Counted from the first letter of the stretch, positions 28,191 through 38,499 are shown. The stretch is 64,000 nucleotides of DNA from Prochlorococcus sp. AG-402-B05 (GCA_003279635.1 QCHK01000005.1:49444-113443); one strand, 5' to 3'. Program-made: numbers and translations. The notes: a model not told the origin generated them from the sequence alone.

Positions 28191-28519
28191 TTGTATCTAA
28201 TAAGAATTAACATTTTAAATCAAATTTTTAAATTTTTCAGAGAAGTTTGTGCTTGTTAATCAATGTCAATGCATCCTGCTTTCAATCTCTTGTGAAAGCA
28301 TGCGTGACTTATCTAACATTTAGTTCTCTCTTCCTGATTTCTGTTCACGGTCAGAAGTTAGCTAAGATATCTTTATGTGATTTGACTGAATTTTTTAGCT
28401 GGTTAATGTTCTTCACTAATTCATATATTGGAATACAGATGAGTTACAGGTTTTATTCTGTGCTCGATATCCTTTAGTATGACTGGCTTTATATTTCAAT
28501 TCATCACTTAAAAACAATA
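28191..28519. other. Intergenic region upstream of prfC
   Basis: An ORF at 28247-28477 exists but looks random. The visible structure is a hairpin TGCTTTCA-ATCTCTTG-TGAAAGCA (about 28278-28301), which could be an RNA element. No clear promoter or known riboswitch fold was recognised. Confidence 0.4.
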
Positions 28520-30187
28520 ATGAAATCAACTCCTCAGGACAAGACTAATTTAGATCCAAATTTAGTAGAAGAATTAACTGTATCTTTAAGTACAGAGGTT
28601 AGTAAAAGAAGAAATTTTGCGATTATTTCCCACCCTGATGCAGGGAAAACTACTTTGACAGAAAAACTTTTACTTTATGGCGGAGCTATTCAACAAGCAG
28701 GAGCAGTAAAAGCAAGAGGAGAACAGAGAAAAGTTACTTCTGATTGGATGGAGCTTGAAAAACAAAGAGGCATATCAATTACATCAACTGTTTTACAATT
28801 TGCTTATAAAGATAAGACGATAAATTTATTAGATACCCCTGGCCACCAAGACTTCTCGGAAGATACGTATAGGACACTTGCCGCTGCTGATAATGCTGTA
28901 ATGCTTGAGGATGCAGCAAAAGGTCTTGAACCTCAAACAAGGAAGCTTTTTGAGGTTTGCAGAATGCGTCAGATACCAATTTTTACATTCATCAACAAGA
29001 TGGATAGGCCAGGTCAAGAACCGCTGGAATTATTAGATGAGATCGAGTCTGAATTAGGGTTGTTGACCTTTGCAGTTAATTGGCCAATAGGGAGTGGTGA
29101 GCTTTTTAGAGGTGTTGTTGAGCGTGCTACCAAAGAAGTTGTTCTATTTTCTAGAGCGGAAAGAGGGAAGCAATCTAATGAAATAAGGTTAAAAATCAAT
29201 GATCCTGAACTTAAAAACTTAGTCGAAGAAGAGCTATTGACAAAAGCACTTGAAGAGATTGAGATCCTAGATGAGGCTGGTTGTGACTTAAATCAAGAAT
29301 TAATCTTATCTGGCGAATTAACTCCTGTGTTTTTTGGATCTGCAATGACCAACTTCGGGGTTAGGCCATTTTTAGATAATTTTCTTGATCTTTCTCAGGG
29401 ACCTGTAGCTCGAAATAGCTTTGATGGGCCAATCGTTCCTACAAGAGAATCATTTAGTGGATTTGTATTTAAATTACAAGCAAATATGGATCCAAAACAT
29501 AGGGATAGAGTTGCTTTCGTGCGTGTATGTAGTGGGAGGTTTGAAAAAGATATGACAGTTCAACACGCCAGGACAGGTAAACAAATCAGACTCTCAAGAC
29601 CCCAAAAGATTTTCGGTCAAGATAGGGCTGTTGTTGATGATGCTTATCCTGGGGATGTTATTGGTTTGAATAATCCGGGGATGTTTTCTATTGGAGATAC
29701 TTTATTTATTGGACCGAGAGTCGAATTCGAGGGCATCCCATGTTTTAGCCCCGAGATATTTAGTTGGTTAAGAAATCCAAATCCTTCAGCTTTTAAAAAC
29801 TTTAGGAAAGGGGTCAATGAATTAAGAGAGGAGGGAGCAGTCCAAATTCTTTACGATAAAGATCAAAGCAAAAGAGATCCAATTTTGGCCGCAGTTGGTC
29901 AGCTTCAGCTTGAGGTGGTACAGCATCGACTTGCTAGTGAATATGGGGTAGAAACTCGTCTTGAACCAATGGGTTATCAAGTCGCCAGATGGGTAAAAGG
30001 GGGATGGCCTGCTTTGGACGAGGTTGGAAGAATTTTTAATTGCAAAACGGTTCAAGATGCTTGGCTTAGACCAGTACTGCTTTTTAAAAATGAATGGAAT
30101 CTTAATCAGTTAAAGGAAGATCATCCTGAAATGGAATTAAACTCAGTTGCTCCGGTTGTTAGTGGTGTTGATCCTGTTTCTCTCTAA
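28520..30187 (+). CDS. prfC: Peptide chain release factor 3
   Basis: Translational GTPase with all G motifs: G1 [13 protein letters not shown], switch region [13 protein letters not shown]3 DTPGHQDF, G4 NKMD ([10 protein letters not shown]) and the RF3-specific AGAVKARG loop, followed by domain II ([22 protein letters not shown]) and a C-terminal domain ending near [10 protein letters not shown]. 555 aa is close to the bacterial RF3 norm. It recycles RF1/RF2 after peptide release and can edit miscoded peptides on the ribosome. ATG start; upstream of the CPP1-like gene by 55 bases, likely a weak operon. Confidence 0.95.
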   Translation: MKSTPQDKTNLDPNLVEELTVSLSTEVSKRRNFAIISHPDAGKTTLTEKLLLYGGAIQQAGAVKARGEQRKVTSDWMELEKQRGISITSTVLQFAYKDKTINLLDTPGHQDFSEDTYRTLAAADNAVMLEDAAKGLEPQTRKLFEVCRMRQIPIFTFINKMDRPGQEPLELLDEIESELGLLTFAVNWPIGSGELFRGVVERATKEVVLFSRAERGKQSNEIRLKINDPELKNLVEEELLTKALEEIEILDEAGCDLNQELILSGELTPVFFGSAMTNFGVRPFLDNFLDLSQGPVARNSFDGPIVPTRESFSGFVFKLQANMDPKHRDRVAFVRVCSGRFEKDMTVQHARTGKQIRLSRPQKIFGQDRAVVDDAYPGDVIGLNNPGMFSIGDTLFIGPRVEFEGIPCFSPEIFSWLRNPNPSAFKNFRKGVNELREEGAVQILYDKDQSKRDPILAAVGQLQLEVVQHRLASEYGVETRLEPMGYQVARWVKGGWPALDEVGRIFNCKTVQDAWLRPVLLFKNEWNLNQLKEDHPEMELNSVAPVVSGVDPVSL

Positions 30188-30242
30188 GGTAGATTAAAAT
30201 CTAATATTAAAGAGAGTTCATAAATCTTTTTTTGAAAAATCT

Positions 30243-30932
30243 ATGGATCCTGGTAGCAATTCACAATCAAATTCAAACTCACAAGATCCATATTTGATAC
30301 TTGGAATAAATGAGGGTGCAAGTTTTGATGCTATTCAAGAAGCAAGAGATAAAAAGTTAAAAGAGGTTGGTGATGATCAAATTACTAAAGCAAAAATAGA
30401 AGCTGCTTATGACTCATTGCTAATGGTAAGTCTTAAGTCAAGACAACTTGGTAATGCAAGTAACGAGGCAATAAATGCATCAAAGAAAGAAAATGAAGCC
30501 AAGAAAGTTGGTGATATAGGACCTGGTTCGCTTCTCACTAGGTTGAAGAATTTAAATCTTCCTAAATACGAGGCTTCAACATCTAACTTTTTACCAAGCT
30601 TAGAGTTGCCCTCGGGACAAGAATTAAATATACGGATATCTCTTGGAATATTAGCCTTTTTACTAGTTTTAATTGTGCCCTCTGAAAGTGTTGAATTAAT
30701 ACTTTCATTTTCAACAATAGGCTTATTCATTAGTCAGTCTCGTAGAGGAAGACCTTTCTTTTCTTCTGTCATCTGGTGCATTGTTCTGCTTAGTATTGGA
30801 CTTTTATCAGGTGCATTACTTATGGGGGGTGCCCAATCATTTATTGATAACGCTGGATCATTATCTTCAGACAAATTTGAGGCGATACCCGCAGTATTTT
30901 TGCTTTGGTTAGGAGTGGTTTTCCTTGATTAA
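30243..30932 (+). CDS. CPP1-like chaperone protein (J-like domain plus membrane helices)
   Basis: A J-like domain is seen at residues 16-60 (DPYLILGINEGASFDAIQEARDKKL, IEAAYDSLLM), where a canonical J domain would carry HPD in the loop; the motif is absent. After a linker there are three or four membrane helices (ISLGILAFLLVLIVPSE, FSTIGLFIS, FSSVIWCIVLLSIGLLSGALLM, AIPAVFLLWLGVVFL). This is the architecture of CPP1/DUF3353 proteins, which stabilise protochlorophyllide reductase in chloroplasts. 229 aa, ATG start. The link to the LPOR-like gene in this window is only suggestive. Confidence 0.82.
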   Translation: MDPGSNSQSNSNSQDPYLILGINEGASFDAIQEARDKKLKEVGDDQITKAKIEAAYDSLLMVSLKSRQLGNASNEAINASKKENEAKKVGDIGPGSLLTRLKNLNLPKYEASTSNFLPSLELPSGQELNIRISLGILAFLLVLIVPSESVELILSFSTIGLFISQSRRGRPFFSSVIWCIVLLSIGLLSGALLMGGAQSFIDNAGSLSSDKFEAIPAVFLLWLGVVFLD

Positions 30933-30936
30933 TCCT

Positions 30937-31836
30937 TTAATCGATTAAAGATATCAATTCGTCCTCTTTAACAAGATAAACATTTTTACAGAATTGACAT
31001 GTTAGTTCTGCTTTCCCATCTTCCTTTATCATTTTCTGAAGTTCATCTTTCCCCAAAATCTTTAACGCTGATAGGCTTCTTTCTCTTGAACATCTACATT
31101 TAAAATGAACTTCCTGAGATGTGTTAATAATATCTGAAGGTGATTGATCAAGATCAGGGAAAATCTCTTCAATAAGAGAAATAAGGTTATTCCCTTTTTT
31201 GTTTAATAACTCACTAAAAGAGTTAATCTCTTTACATCGATTTTCAAGTAAGTCTATCAATGAATAATCTCGTTCTGCTTTAGGTAGTATTTGTGCTAAA
31301 AGTCCTCCGCTACAAACTATCCCATCCTGATTGATTCTTTCTCCAACAAACACAGCTGAGGGCGTTTGTTCGGAATGTAATAAATACGAAGCTATGTCTT
31401 CACCTATCCCTCCATTAATTAATTCGACTGTGCTGTTGTGTGGCTCACCTTTCCCGTCATCTCTAATAACGTGAAGATAGCCAATACCTGTAGCTTTTTT
31501 GAAATCAAATGTATAGTGATTGCTTTTATTCTTAATTAGGTCTAATTCAAGACTTGGATCGCCAACGTAACCTCTCACACTTCCATCTCTACCCGCATCA
31601 ATAGTTAATCCTTTTAGTGGTCCATTTGAGCTTATCCTCAAAGTCACCCTTCCATGATTTACCTTCATTGAGCTTGCTAGCAAAAGGCTTGCACTCATTG
31701 CTCTACCTACAATTGCAGAAGTTAAATAGGAAAGAGAATGTCTTTCTTTTGCTTCTTTTGTAGATTCAGTCGTTGATACGGCGACTAGTCTGATCCCCCC
31801 TTTTGCAGCAGTAGCTCTAACTAGTGAATCTGTCAT
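30937..31836 (-). CDS. hslO: Hsp33 redox chaperone
   Basis: Matches Hsp33: [22 protein letters not shown] at the N-terminus, [31 protein letters not shown] and a C-terminal redox switch with the four zinc-binding Cys as CxC (KCRCSRERS) and CxxC (CQFCKN). Oxidation of these Cys releases zinc and activates the holdase in the cytoplasm. 299 aa and ATG start are normal. It is convergent with the CPP1-like gene (four bases apart) and 16 bases downstream of an ABC ATPase gene on the same strand. Confidence 0.95.
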   Translation of the reverse strand: MTDSLVRATAAKGGIRLVAVSTTESTKEAKERHSLSYLTSAIVGRAMSASLLLASSMKVNHGRVTLRISSNGPLKGLTIDAGRDGSVRGYVGDPSLELDLIKNKSNHYTFDFKKATGIGYLHVIRDDGKGEPHNSTVELINGGIGEDIASYLLHSEQTPSAVFVGERINQDGIVCSGGLLAQILPKAERDYSLIDLLENRCKEINSFSELLNKKGNNLISLIEEIFPDLDQSPSDIINTSQEVHFKCRCSRERSLSALKILGKDELQKMIKEDGKAELTCQFCKNVYLVKEDELISLID

Positions 31837-31852
31837 TGATTAGTTGAATTGT

Positions 31853-32479
31853 TTATTGAGGGATAAGTTGACCATTGTGCAACTTGTAATTGTCGGTATT
31901 CAAATTTTTAAAAAGTTCGGGTTCATGGGTAACTATTAGAATGGTTTGCTTGTCTTTAAGCTTTGCGATTAATTCTATAATTCCTTTTCTCACTGACCAA
32001 TCTAAACCCGCTGTTGGCTCGTCCAATAAGAGTACTTTTGGACTCCTTAATAGTTGAACAGCAATAGCTAGTCGTCGTTGTTGTCCTCCGCTAAGAGATT
32101 CTGGCGGCTTCTTTAAATCTAAATTGATTAATCCCACTTTTGTGAGAGTTGACATTAGTTCTTCAGTCGTTAACCTCTTGTGCCCAAGACGTAATTCTTG
32201 AGCAACGGATAATCCAAGAAAATATCTTTCTGGAAATTGAAAAACTAATCCACATAACCACCTGCGCTGACCTGCATTTAGAGTTTTGTTAAACCATGTT
32301 ATTTCTCCTTTCTGATATCCCGATAGACCGCTAATGATTTCTACCAATGTAGTTTTTCCACTTCCACTAGGTCCCCTAATTATTGTGATTTTCCCAGTCT
32401 TAGATTTTAAACACAAATCTCTAATGATTGGTTTCTCTGCTGTCGAGGGATGGTAATAAATATTTTTTAAACTAAGCAT
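31853..32479 (-). CDS. ABC transporter ATP-binding protein
   Basis: All nucleotide-binding motifs are present: Walker A IRGPSGSGKTTLVEIISGL, Q-loop VFQFPERYFLG, signature SLSGGQQRRLAIAVQLLRS, Walker B VLLLDEPTAGLD and the H-loop VTHEPEL. The FPE in the Q-loop region and the 208-aa size recall cobalt/biotin ECF-type and plastid ABCI ATPases. No permease or substrate-binding protein is encoded next to it, so the transported ligand is unknown. ATG start, and it precedes hslO on the same strand with a short gap. Confidence 0.87.
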   Translation of the reverse strand: MLSLKNIYYHPSTAEKPIIRDLCLKSKTGKITIIRGPSGSGKTTLVEIISGLSGYQKGEITWFNKTLNAGQRRWLCGLVFQFPERYFLGLSVAQELRLGHKRLTTEELMSTLTKVGLINLDLKKPPESLSGGQQRRLAIAVQLLRSPKVLLLDEPTAGLDWSVRKGIIELIAKLKDKQTILIVTHEPELFKNLNTDNYKLHNGQLIPQ

Positions 32480-32594
32480 TCTTTTTTATTGAGGCTTTGA
32501 TCAAATAAATAATGATTTTTCTATTTTCTTTAATCAATTTACATTAGATTATGTTTGATATCTTTTAGTTTTTCTTTTTCAAGATCTATTGTTT

Positions 32595-33044
32595 ATGGAA
32601 GTTAGATTTCGTGAAGTTGATCCTTTCAATTGTTGGATATGGCTTAGATATTCAGGTGTTCCAAGTAAAGGAGAAAAAGATTACATTGATGGTATTTTTG
32701 ATTCTTGGTATGTGCTAGGCCGACTTGGGGGATTTAATTCTGAAAATTTACAAACGCACGAAATTGGTTCTGATGTCAGTTGGATGAACTATGAAAATGA
32801 CGATACCTCTTCAAGTCTGCCATCATTAATGCATAATCTTGGAGAATTTGAATTTAATGAGTGTTGGGCAAGATGCTGGGTCGATTTAGGCACTTCTGAC
32901 CTCATCGCAATTGATATTTTGATAAATGTACTAAAACAAATGGATGTAGATGTTCTGAAAATAGAGGAACTAATTATCGGAGGAGTCAATCAAGATTGGC
33001 CAGTAGAAGAACATCCAGATGCAATTTTTTCTTCAACAGATTAA
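32595..33044 (+). CDS. DUF3531 protein
   Basis: 149 aa, starting at the ATG (MEVRFREVDPFNCWIWLRY); the ORF track begins two codons earlier at a TTG. The sequence matches the plant/cyanobacterial DUF3531 pattern: the VRFREVDPFNCWIWL start, DGIFDSWYVLGRLGGFN, and acidic DVSWMNYENDDTSSSLPSLMHNLGEFEFN. Acidic and soluble, with no membrane segment. Plastid relatives exist but the molecular function is not known to me. It lies 6 bases upstream of rsmE and is probably cotranscribed. Confidence 0.85.
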   Translation: MEVRFREVDPFNCWIWLRYSGVPSKGEKDYIDGIFDSWYVLGRLGGFNSENLQTHEIGSDVSWMNYENDDTSSSLPSLMHNLGEFEFNECWARCWVDLGTSDLIAIDILINVLKQMDVDVLKIEELIIGGVNQDWPVEEHPDAIFSSTD

Positions 33045-33050
33045 TTTTCT

Positions 33051-33815
33051 ATGGCTGAGAAAAGAAGATTATTTATAAAAACAAATCGATTAAGAGATGA
33101 AATCGATTCAAATGGAGAGTTGATATTGACCTCTAATGAATCACATTATTTATTCAGGGTTATGAGGATGAGATCGGAAGATCTTTTAGAAGTAATTGAT
33201 GGAAAAGGTCATCTTTGGAACGCAAAAATTGTTGAAAAGAAAACTATAAAACTTACCGATGGTTTTGATAAACCTCTTCAATTCCTTTCAAGAGAAAGAC
33301 CCTTAATAGGAATTGCGATAGTTATTCCAAAAAAGGGGTTTGAAAACTTTTTGCAAATGAGTTGTGAGATAGGAGTTGATATTATTCAACCATTAATCTC
33401 AAAAAGATCAGTAGTTAAAGAATGCAATAACGAAAAAATTATTAGATATAAAAAAATTATTTATGAAGCCGTTGAGCAATCTGAAAGACTTTGGAGTCCA
33501 CAATTAATGCAGCTATTGACATTTACTAATTGGATAAATGATATGCCTTCCGAAGCTCAAGTCGGATTTGCTGCAACACGTATTGAAGACTTGCAAGATT
33601 GTGTGACTTGGGTAAAAGAAACACCACATGAAGTCAATCAAGTTTGGATGGTAGTTGGCCCTGAGGGAGGCTGGAATAAAGATGAAGAGGAATTAGCTTT
33701 TAACGCTGGATTCGTTGGGGTGTCTATGGGAGAAACTATTTTGAGGACATCAACAGCTGCCGTAAGTGCCTCACAAGTAATGACTTCATGGAGAAGACTT
33801 AAATCATCCTTTTAA
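33051..33815 (+). CDS. rsmE: 16S rRNA (uracil1498-N3)-methyltransferase
   Basis: SPOUT-family methyltransferase: an N-terminal PUA-like domain (HYLFRVMRMRSEDLLEVIDGKGHLW), middle VIPKKGFENFLQMSCEIGVDIIQPLISKRSVVK, and the knotted C-terminal SAM site VWMVVGPEGGWNKDEEELAFNAGF with LRTSTAAVSASQVMTSW. It methylates U1498 in helix 44 of 16S rRNA. 254 aa and ATG start are typical. The DUF3531 gene precedes it directly and a DUF92 gene follows. Confidence 0.95.
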   Translation: MAEKRRLFIKTNRLRDEIDSNGELILTSNESHYLFRVMRMRSEDLLEVIDGKGHLWNAKIVEKKTIKLTDGFDKPLQFLSRERPLIGIAIVIPKKGFENFLQMSCEIGVDIIQPLISKRSVVKECNNEKIIRYKKIIYEAVEQSERLWSPQLMQLLTFTNWINDMPSEAQVGFAATRIEDLQDCVTWVKETPHEVNQVWMVVGPEGGWNKDEEELAFNAGFVGVSMGETILRTSTAAVSASQVMTSWRRLKSSF

Positions 33816-33878
33816 GATTGAATATTTTTGATCATAAAAACCTCTATTGTTTATAAACAGGCATGCTTAATAGAAACG

Positions 33879-34622
33879 ATGGGTAACTTGTTTTTTGTTG
33901 AGGGTATTTGGGTTAATGCTTTTTTGATTAATTTCTTGTTGATATTTTTGGGACAAAGGCTTCCATTTTTAACTAAGAAAGGTTGGATTCATGCTGGAGT
34001 ACTTGGAACACTTTTATTAGGATCTATTGGTTGGAATGGTTGGATATCAGTTTGTGTTTATCTCTTCTTGGGAACATTAGTTACAAAAATTGGATACAAA
34101 AATAAGGCTTCCCGAGGTATTGCTGAAGCGAGAGGTGGTAAACGTGGCCCTGAAAATGTTTGGGGTTCTGCAGCAACAGGCTGCTCACTCGCCATATTAA
34201 GTTGTTTTTGGCCAAATTTTTTAAATTTATTCATGGTGGGTTTTGCTTCTAGTTTCAGTGCAAAACTTTCCGATACCTTTTCAAGTGAAATTGGCAAAAG
34301 ATTTGGTAAAAGAACTTTTCTAATTACGACTTTAAAGCCAGTATCAGCAGGAACAGAGGGGGCAATAAGCATCGAAGGTTCGATAGCTGGTTTGTTAGGA
34401 AGTTTTATCATGACTGTGTTTATGCTTAATCTATCGATCATTTCTGGACTATCTGTTGCTTTTATAGTTTTCTTATCTGGCTATTTAGCAACTTTTTTGG
34501 AAAGTTATATTGGAGCAGTGGTACAAAATAAGATTAATTGGATGACTAATGAATTAGTTAACTCTATCCAGACATCTATAGCCGCTATTATTTCTATCTT
34601 TTTATATTTGAATTTTGTTTGA
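33879..34622 (+). CDS. DUF92 integral membrane protein (VTE6-like)
   Basis: A polytopic membrane protein with the DUF92 signatures KKGWIHAGVLGTLLLGSIGWNGW, GIAEARGGKRGPENVWGSAATG, and ASSFSAKLSDTFSSEIGKRFGKRTFLIT...PVSAGTEGAISIEG. Plant VTE6 of this family is a phytyl-phosphate kinase for tocopherol and phylloquinone salvage, so a role in phytol recycling is plausible in a chlorophyll organism. I prefer the ATG at 33879 (248 residues); the TTG at 33828 adds a poorly conserved tail. Possibly cotranscribed with rsmE. Confidence 0.85.
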   Translation: MGNLFFVEGIWVNAFLINFLLIFLGQRLPFLTKKGWIHAGVLGTLLLGSIGWNGWISVCVYLFLGTLVTKIGYKNKASRGIAEARGGKRGPENVWGSAATGCSLAILSCFWPNFLNLFMVGFASSFSAKLSDTFSSEIGKRFGKRTFLITTLKPVSAGTEGAISIEGSIAGLLGSFIMTVFMLNLSIISGLSVAFIVFLSGYLATFLESYIGAVVQNKINWMTNELVNSIQTSIAAIISIFLYLNFV

Positions 34623-34627
34623 AATAT

Positions 34628-35275
34628 TTATTTTAAATCAGCCCAATTCTTTAATGCTGGCCATTCACTAATTTGTTCATAAATCCATTTATGACCCTTA
34701 GTATTCAGATGTATTCCATCTTTTGAGAGTAATTCTTTAAATGATAATAAGTTGATCATTTTTTTATGAATAGATAAAAACGGGACATTTAATTCTAAGC
34801 AAGTTTCTTCAATTTTATTTTCATACTTAGAACAAGCTTGATTTGAATACCAAAGACATTCTGCAAAAGGCATTGAGTCTTCATTAACAGGTGTTAATCC
34901 AAGAACCATTATATTTACTTCATTCTTAATTTCGGTTACTAATTGTTTTAATCCAAATTTAAAAGCATCCTCGGAAAGTTGTGGTCTGCCATCTTTTCTT
35001 CCGATTTTAGCTGTATCATTTAAACCAATTGATAGCAAAATACCTTCAGGAACTTTTCTCCTTAATTCTCCCCTTGTGGCCCACTCATTCTTATATCTTA
35101 TAGCAACTTTCTCTAATCCATCTCCTCTTACTCCAAGGGAATAAATGATAGGGGCACCATTTATATTTAACCAGTTTTGTCTTAATCTTTCAGACCATCC
35201 GCCTCCTTCTAGATCTCCCCATCCGTAAACCCCACTATCTCCAATTATGATTAATTTTTTCTGATATTTATTCAT
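34628..35275 (-). CDS. SGNH/GDSL hydrolase
   Basis: The four SGNH blocks are visible: block I IIGDSGVYGWGDLEGGGWSERL (GDS Ser), block II SLGVRGDGL, block III LLSIGLNDTAKIG (Asn) and block V DGIHLNTKGHKW (Asp/His pair). 215 aa suits a small cytosolic or envelope esterase/acyl hydrolase; no signal peptide is seen. It follows the phnE stop by 24 bases on the same strand, so it is probably the last gene of the aspC-phn transcript, though a link to phosphonate use is only by position. Confidence 0.85.
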   Translation of the reverse strand: MNKYQKKLIIIGDSGVYGWGDLEGGGWSERLRQNWLNINGAPIIYSLGVRGDGLEKVAIRYKNEWATRGELRRKVPEGILLSIGLNDTAKIGRKDGRPQLSEDAFKFGLKQLVTEIKNEVNIMVLGLTPVNEDSMPFAECLWYSNQACSKYENKIEETCLELNVPFLSIHKKMINLLSFKELLSKDGIHLNTKGHKWIYEQISEWPALKNWADLK

Positions 35276-35299
35276 AAGTCGATATGTTGAATAAAATAA

Positions 35300-36850
35300 C
35301 TAACTAATGAAATTGTTGGTTGAATTGCTTAACCAATAATTTTGAGAAGTGTTAAATAAAAATTCTCCTAAAATTGTTAATAAAGAGAAAGTAGCAGTTA
35401 TTATCATTACTTGTGCCCAATTGAATGAGCTTAGTGATTCCTGTAATTGCCACCCTAATCCTACTCCTCCGACTGCACCTATAATTGCTGTTTCCTTTAG
35501 GATTACGTCACTTCTGTATGCTCCATAAGCTAAGTAACTATTACTTTGGGGGGCTAATATTCCATAAAGCGTTGCTGATTGCTTGCTTGAACCATTGCTT
35601 TTAATCGCTCGATAAATACTTTTTTCCTGATTTAGTATGTTATCTGTAAGTAACCTTCCCATGACTCCCATATGTGTAATTCCAAGTGATAATGCGGCTA
35701 CAGATATATTAGGATTAGTAAAAAGAAGAATAAGTATAATGGTCAATGGAGGAGGTATCAATCTAAAGAAGATCCAAATAAGATTTTGAACTTTTAGAAG
35801 AAATTTACCTGGGAATAATACTAGTAAAAGTGGAGGTGTACCTATTGCAATCCCAGAGGCAAAAAAAGTTATTAAAATTGTTGTAATGATTAGTTTAAAC
35901 AGAGGTAAGGTATTAAATTCATTTCTTATCTCTACGAATGAAGGAAAATTTAAATACGAAAAGCTTAATGGAGTAAATAACTCAAAATTTAGATTATAAA
36001 GCCAACTAATACCTAAAGATAGAGATAGTATAAATATTAAGATTAATATTGAGAAAGAATTTTTCAAACTAATATTTTCAGATAAATAACTTCTAAAAAA
36101 TCTTATAAATTTCTCTAATAAAATTATTACGAACCAAAGCATCCACAAACAAGTCCACATTTCATTGAACTCAAAGGATTTTAAAGTTAAATATAGTTCT
36201 GTTCCTATACCTCCTAATCCAAATATTCCAAGTAATGTTACACCCCTAATTGCACATTCAAATCTGTAACTTCCATATGTAGATACGATAGGTATTAACT
36301 TTGGTAGTAGAATAGTTATAAATGAGCTCATAATATTAGATCCAGTTTGCTTAATTGCTATTAGAGGTTGTATTTCAAAACTATCTAGTTGCTCCGAAAT
36401 TACTCTTGCTGTTAAGGCTGAATAGGGAATGACTATAGATATAATTGCCACCCAAATATTCAAACCTAAAAATTGAATAAATAGCAAGCCCCAAACTACT
36501 TCATGTATTGATCTTGGAATTGCTAATGAGTATTTTATGAATTCACCTAAATAAGAAAATTTAGGAATACTTTTCCAAAATAAATCTGTAGATAGTACAC
36601 CTAAAATAATTCCAATAAGCATACTTATAACCCAGCTAGTTAAAGCAGTAGCAATTGTTATTTGAAGTCCTTCCCATGCGCTTTTTACTAACTCTTGATT
36701 AAACGATGGTTTTATTGCTGAGCTTATGAATTGAAATATGATATTTAGACCCCCAATATGAAATCCTTTGATGATTTCTATTGAAATGGGAATGTATGCT
36801 ATTGATGGGATTAATGTTAATAAAGTTGATACTGGTTTTATTAATTTCAT
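35300..36850 (-). CDS. phnE: Phosphonate/phosphite ABC permease, fused tandem
   Basis: 516 aa, about twice the length of a usual PhnE, and it contains two permease halves. The first carries an EAA-like loop IKQTGSNIMSSFITILLPKLIPI near residue 170; the second IKSNGSSKQSATLYGILAPQ near residue 425. About twelve membrane helices flank them. It would thus form the whole transmembrane channel that normally needs a PhnE dimer. It sits between phnC (six bases upstream) and the SGNH gene. ATG start. Confidence 0.85.
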   Translation of the reverse strand: MKLIKPVSTLLTLIPSIAYIPISIEIIKGFHIGGLNIIFQFISSAIKPSFNQELVKSAWEGLQITIATALTSWVISMLIGIILGVLSTDLFWKSIPKFSYLGEFIKYSLAIPRSIHEVVWGLLFIQFLGLNIWVAIISIVIPYSALTARVISEQLDSFEIQPLIAIKQTGSNIMSSFITILLPKLIPIVSTYGSYRFECAIRGVTLLGIFGLGGIGTELYLTLKSFEFNEMWTCLWMLWFVIILLEKFIRFFRSYLSENISLKNSFSILILIFILSLSLGISWLYNLNFELFTPLSFSYLNFPSFVEIRNEFNTLPLFKLIITTILITFFASGIAIGTPPLLLVLFPGKFLLKVQNLIWIFFRLIPPPLTIILILLFTNPNISVAALSLGITHMGVMGRLLTDNILNQEKSIYRAIKSNGSSKQSATLYGILAPQSNSYLAYGAYRSDVILKETAIIGAVGGVGLGWQLQESLSSFNWAQVMIITATFSLLTILGEFLFNTSQNYWLSNSTNNFIS

Positions 36851-36856
36851 TATGAA

Positions 36857-37591
36857 TTAAAATATCCAATCAAACTCTGATTGATTAATATTATTAATTT
36901 CTCTATCTATTACAATCTCTCCATCTTTTAAACCAATAACTCTATTGAAATTATTTATTAGATTTATTTGGTGAAGACTTATAAGTATGGTCTTAGGGAT
37001 TTTAATTCTAAGATAGTTTTTTTGATTAATAAATAAATTTAAGATATTTTTTGATAATAGAGGGTCTAAATTTGAGAAAGGTTCGTCTCCAAGCAGGATC
37101 TCTGGTTCTTGTCTTAAAAGACGTGCAATTGCTATTCTTTTTTTTTGACCACCAGAAAGTTTATTTATATTGGAATAAATAGTTTTTTTTGGGAGAGAGA
37201 CTGCTGCTAGGCATTCTTGGCATAAACCTTTATCTAAGATTCCTAGGAGATTTTTTAAAGCCCATATGAAATTGTGTTTACCTAATGCACCGCAGTTTAT
37301 ATTTTGAGCGACATTTAGCTCTTCTATCAAAGATAAATCCTGCCATATAGTTCCTATTTTTGATAACTCAATATTTGAAATATTGTTAATGTGAGAACCT
37401 TTCCATATTACATCCCCTTCGTTTGGGATTAGTGATCCATTCGCGATCGAGATTAATGTACTTTTGCCAGAGCCACTCTTGCCAATAAGCGCTATCTTCT
37501 CACCTTGATTTATTGTTAAATTAATATCTTTTACTCTAATTCTTTCTTTACTGCTATGGCTTATATTCTTTAATTCTAGTAACTTAGTCAC
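36857..37591 (-). CDS. phnC: Phosphonate ABC transporter ATPase
   Basis: ABC ATPase with Walker A LIGKSGSGKSTLISIANGSL, Q-loop IWQDLSLIEELNV, signature LSGGQKKRIAIARLLRQ, Walker B ILLGDEPFSNLDP and H-loop ISLHQINLI. The PhnC assignment rests on its place between phnD and phnE and on the LSGGQKKR form seen in that subgroup. 244 aa. The start is GTG and overlaps the phnD stop in a GTGA tetranucleotide, so the two are translationally coupled. It powers uptake at the inner membrane. Confidence 0.88.
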   Translation of the reverse strand: MTKLLELKNISHSSKERIRVKDINLTINQGEKIALIGKSGSGKSTLISIANGSLIPNEGDVIWKGSHINNISNIELSKIGTIWQDLSLIEELNVAQNINCGALGKHNFIWALKNLLGILDKGLCQECLAAVSLPKKTIYSNINKLSGGQKKRIAIARLLRQEPEILLGDEPFSNLDPLLSKNILNLFINQKNYLRIKIPKTILISLHQINLINNFNRVIGLKDGEIVIDREINNINQSEFDWIF

Positions 37592-38499
37592 TTAATTTTT
37601 CCAATATTTCTAGCTACCTTTTCTATTTGTTTATAATTCTCGTTTTTTGATATTATAAATTTCTTTGCGCTAAATAATTCGAGAATTTGTTTTTGTTTTT
37701 TTGACTTTTCATTGAAACGTAAAAATACATTTGTAAGGTCTTTCGTAAAACCTTTTTTGAACTTTTTATCTAGGTTCCCTTGAGCAAGCCAATGATAATT
37801 ATGATAAGAAGGAGTCTTCCAAATCACAAAGACTTTTGAGGGATCCACGCGTCCTCTCTCAAGATTTCTCTTCCATACTTCTTCGCTAAGAGCACCTGCC
37901 TCATATGAACCACTTTGCACAAGCATTAATGTTGCATCGTGGCTACCACTAAAGCCTGGGCTTCCACCTTTGAAATCTTTAAGTTGCAAACCTGCTTCGT
38001 TTAAAAAATATTGTGGCATCAATCTTCCTGATGTTGAACTTTCAGAGCCAAAAGTAAAACGCTTGTTTTTTAGTGTTTTCAAGTCATTTATGTTATTTAT
38101 TTTTTGGATCGAACTTTTCTTGTTTGCAATAAAAACACTATGGAATTTCTCATCAATATCTCTTTGTGCTATTACCTTGGATCCTTTTCTTTGAAGTTTT
38201 GCTTGTACACCCGTTAAAGCACCGAACCATACTAAATCTAAATTCTCAGTCCTAAAAGCTGTTACAGCTGCAGCATAATTAGTAACTGGCTTATAACGGA
38301 CTTGAACATTGAGCTGCTTGCTTAATTCAGAGGATAAAACCTTATATAAACGATTCAGGTGCTCTGGGTTTTGATCTGGTATTGCCCCAATACGCAAGAT
38401 CTCTTCTGCTTTTAATGAGCCAATAGTAGATAAATTAAATATTGAGAAAAGAGCAATAGCTATTTTTGTAAGCTTTAGCTTGGATGTTTTTTGAAGCAT
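37588..38499 (-). CDS. phnD: Phosphonate/phosphite-binding protein
   Basis: Periplasmic PhnD-type binding protein: signal peptide (SKLKLTKIAIALFSIFNLSTIGSLKAEE), then RIGAIPDQNPEHLNRLYKVLSSELSKQLNVQVRYKPVTNYAAAVTAFRTENLDLVWFGALTGVQA, the hallmark SSTSGRLMPQYFL ligand-phosphonate loop and GSHDATLMLVQSGSYEAGALSEEVW. 303 aa. Published Prochlorococcus PhnD-type proteins bind phosphite or methylphosphonate; the actual ligand here is not readable by eye. It starts 18 bases after aspC on the same strand. Confidence 0.92.
   Translation of the reverse strand: MLQKTSKLKLTKIAIALFSIFNLSTIGSLKAEEILRIGAIPDQNPEHLNRLYKVLSSELSKQLNVQVRYKPVTNYAAAVTAFRTENLDLVWFGALTGVQAKLQRKGSKVIAQRDIDEKFHSVFIANKKSSIQKINNINDLKTLKNKRFTFGSESSTSGRLMPQYFLNEAGLQLKDFKGGSPGFSGSHDATLMLVQSGSYEAGALSEEVWKRNLERGRVDPSKVFVIWKTPSYHNYHWLAQGNLDKKFKKGFTKDLTNVFLRFNEKSKKQKQILELFSAKKFIISKNENYKQIEKVARNIGKIK

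Noticed and set aside
28247-28477. 76-aa ORF upstream of prfC
   Set aside because: GTG start, Cys/Ser/Phe-rich random-looking composition, no domain, and no ribosome-binding site.
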